A stretch of DNA of 20,710 nucleotides from Pelotomaculum sp. UBA1371 (GTDB lineage Bacteria > Bacillota > Desulfotomaculia > Desulfotomaculales > Pelotomaculaceae), in contig DBRJ01000023.1 in the NCBI GenBank assembly GCA_002305915.1, forward strand, positions 1 to 20,710, given 5' to 3'. Position 1 is the stretch's first letter; every line of letters starts with the position of its first letter. The notes beneath the pieces are model-generated. The model worked only from the letters and a program-made list of their open reading frames with translations. It did not search any database and was not told where the DNA came from. The position numbers and the translations under genes were made by a program. This document shows, in pieces, positions 20,598 through 20,710 of this stretch.

Positions 20598-20710
20598 TAT
20601 CCAAACTCCTCTCCAGAACTTATGTTCCTATTTTGATAAAACAAAACACCTTGATACCAAGGAGTTCACATAGAGAATCCTTCGGCAACCCGGCTGTCAT
20701 GTTAAAGACC

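Overview
The window reads as chromosomal DNA of a spore-forming, strictly anaerobic Firmicute, most like the Pelotomaculum/Desulfotomaculum group (Peptococcaceae). This rests on strong AGGAGG-type ribosome sites, very frequent TTG starts, TRAP (MtrB), a Firmicute DnaE with an intact PHP domain, pyruvate kinase with the extra PEP-utilising domain, a sporulation-linked DUF1657 protein and a selenocysteine peroxiredoxin. The genus is an inference from remembered family patterns, not a database result.

Layout. 1-210: 3' end of a sugar-phosphate mutase-type gene, closed by a clear terminator. 595-2985 (minus): a two-gene unit, membrane-anchored DUF4912 protein then GH57 glycogen branching enzyme. 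3240-4966: nth (DNA repair), overlapping trmL (tRNA methylation), then a YbaK-type aminoacyl-tRNA deacylase with its own promoter. 5240-9753: dnaE, a pgpA/yutG-like phosphatase, and mtrB with its own promoter and terminator. 9872-14890: a small 63-aa protein followed by accD-accA-pfkA-pyk, linking fatty-acid initiation (carboxyltransferase) with the control points of glycolysis. 14952-16741: a DedA membrane protein and a macro-domain/SGNH-hydrolase fusion.

From about 16.75 kb the character changes to short genes of alternating strand, AT-rich spacers and unfamiliar proteins. Here are two paralogous ~100-aa proteins that both begin MAFEVYKP, a zinc-ribbon miniprotein, a DUF1657 protein beside what looks like a decayed DUF421 (YetF) fragment, and the most notable gene of the window: an AhpC-type peroxiredoxin (19389-19982). 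In it an in-frame UGA replaces the peroxidatic cysteine codon and is followed by a perfect SECIS-like hairpin. Ordinary gene calling would give only its C-terminal two thirds. The protein also lacks the usual resolving cysteine, so its catalytic cycle may differ from that of AhpC.

Start choices were made from Shine-Dalgarno spacing and conserved N-termini. Terminators and promoters were found by eye and were not scored.
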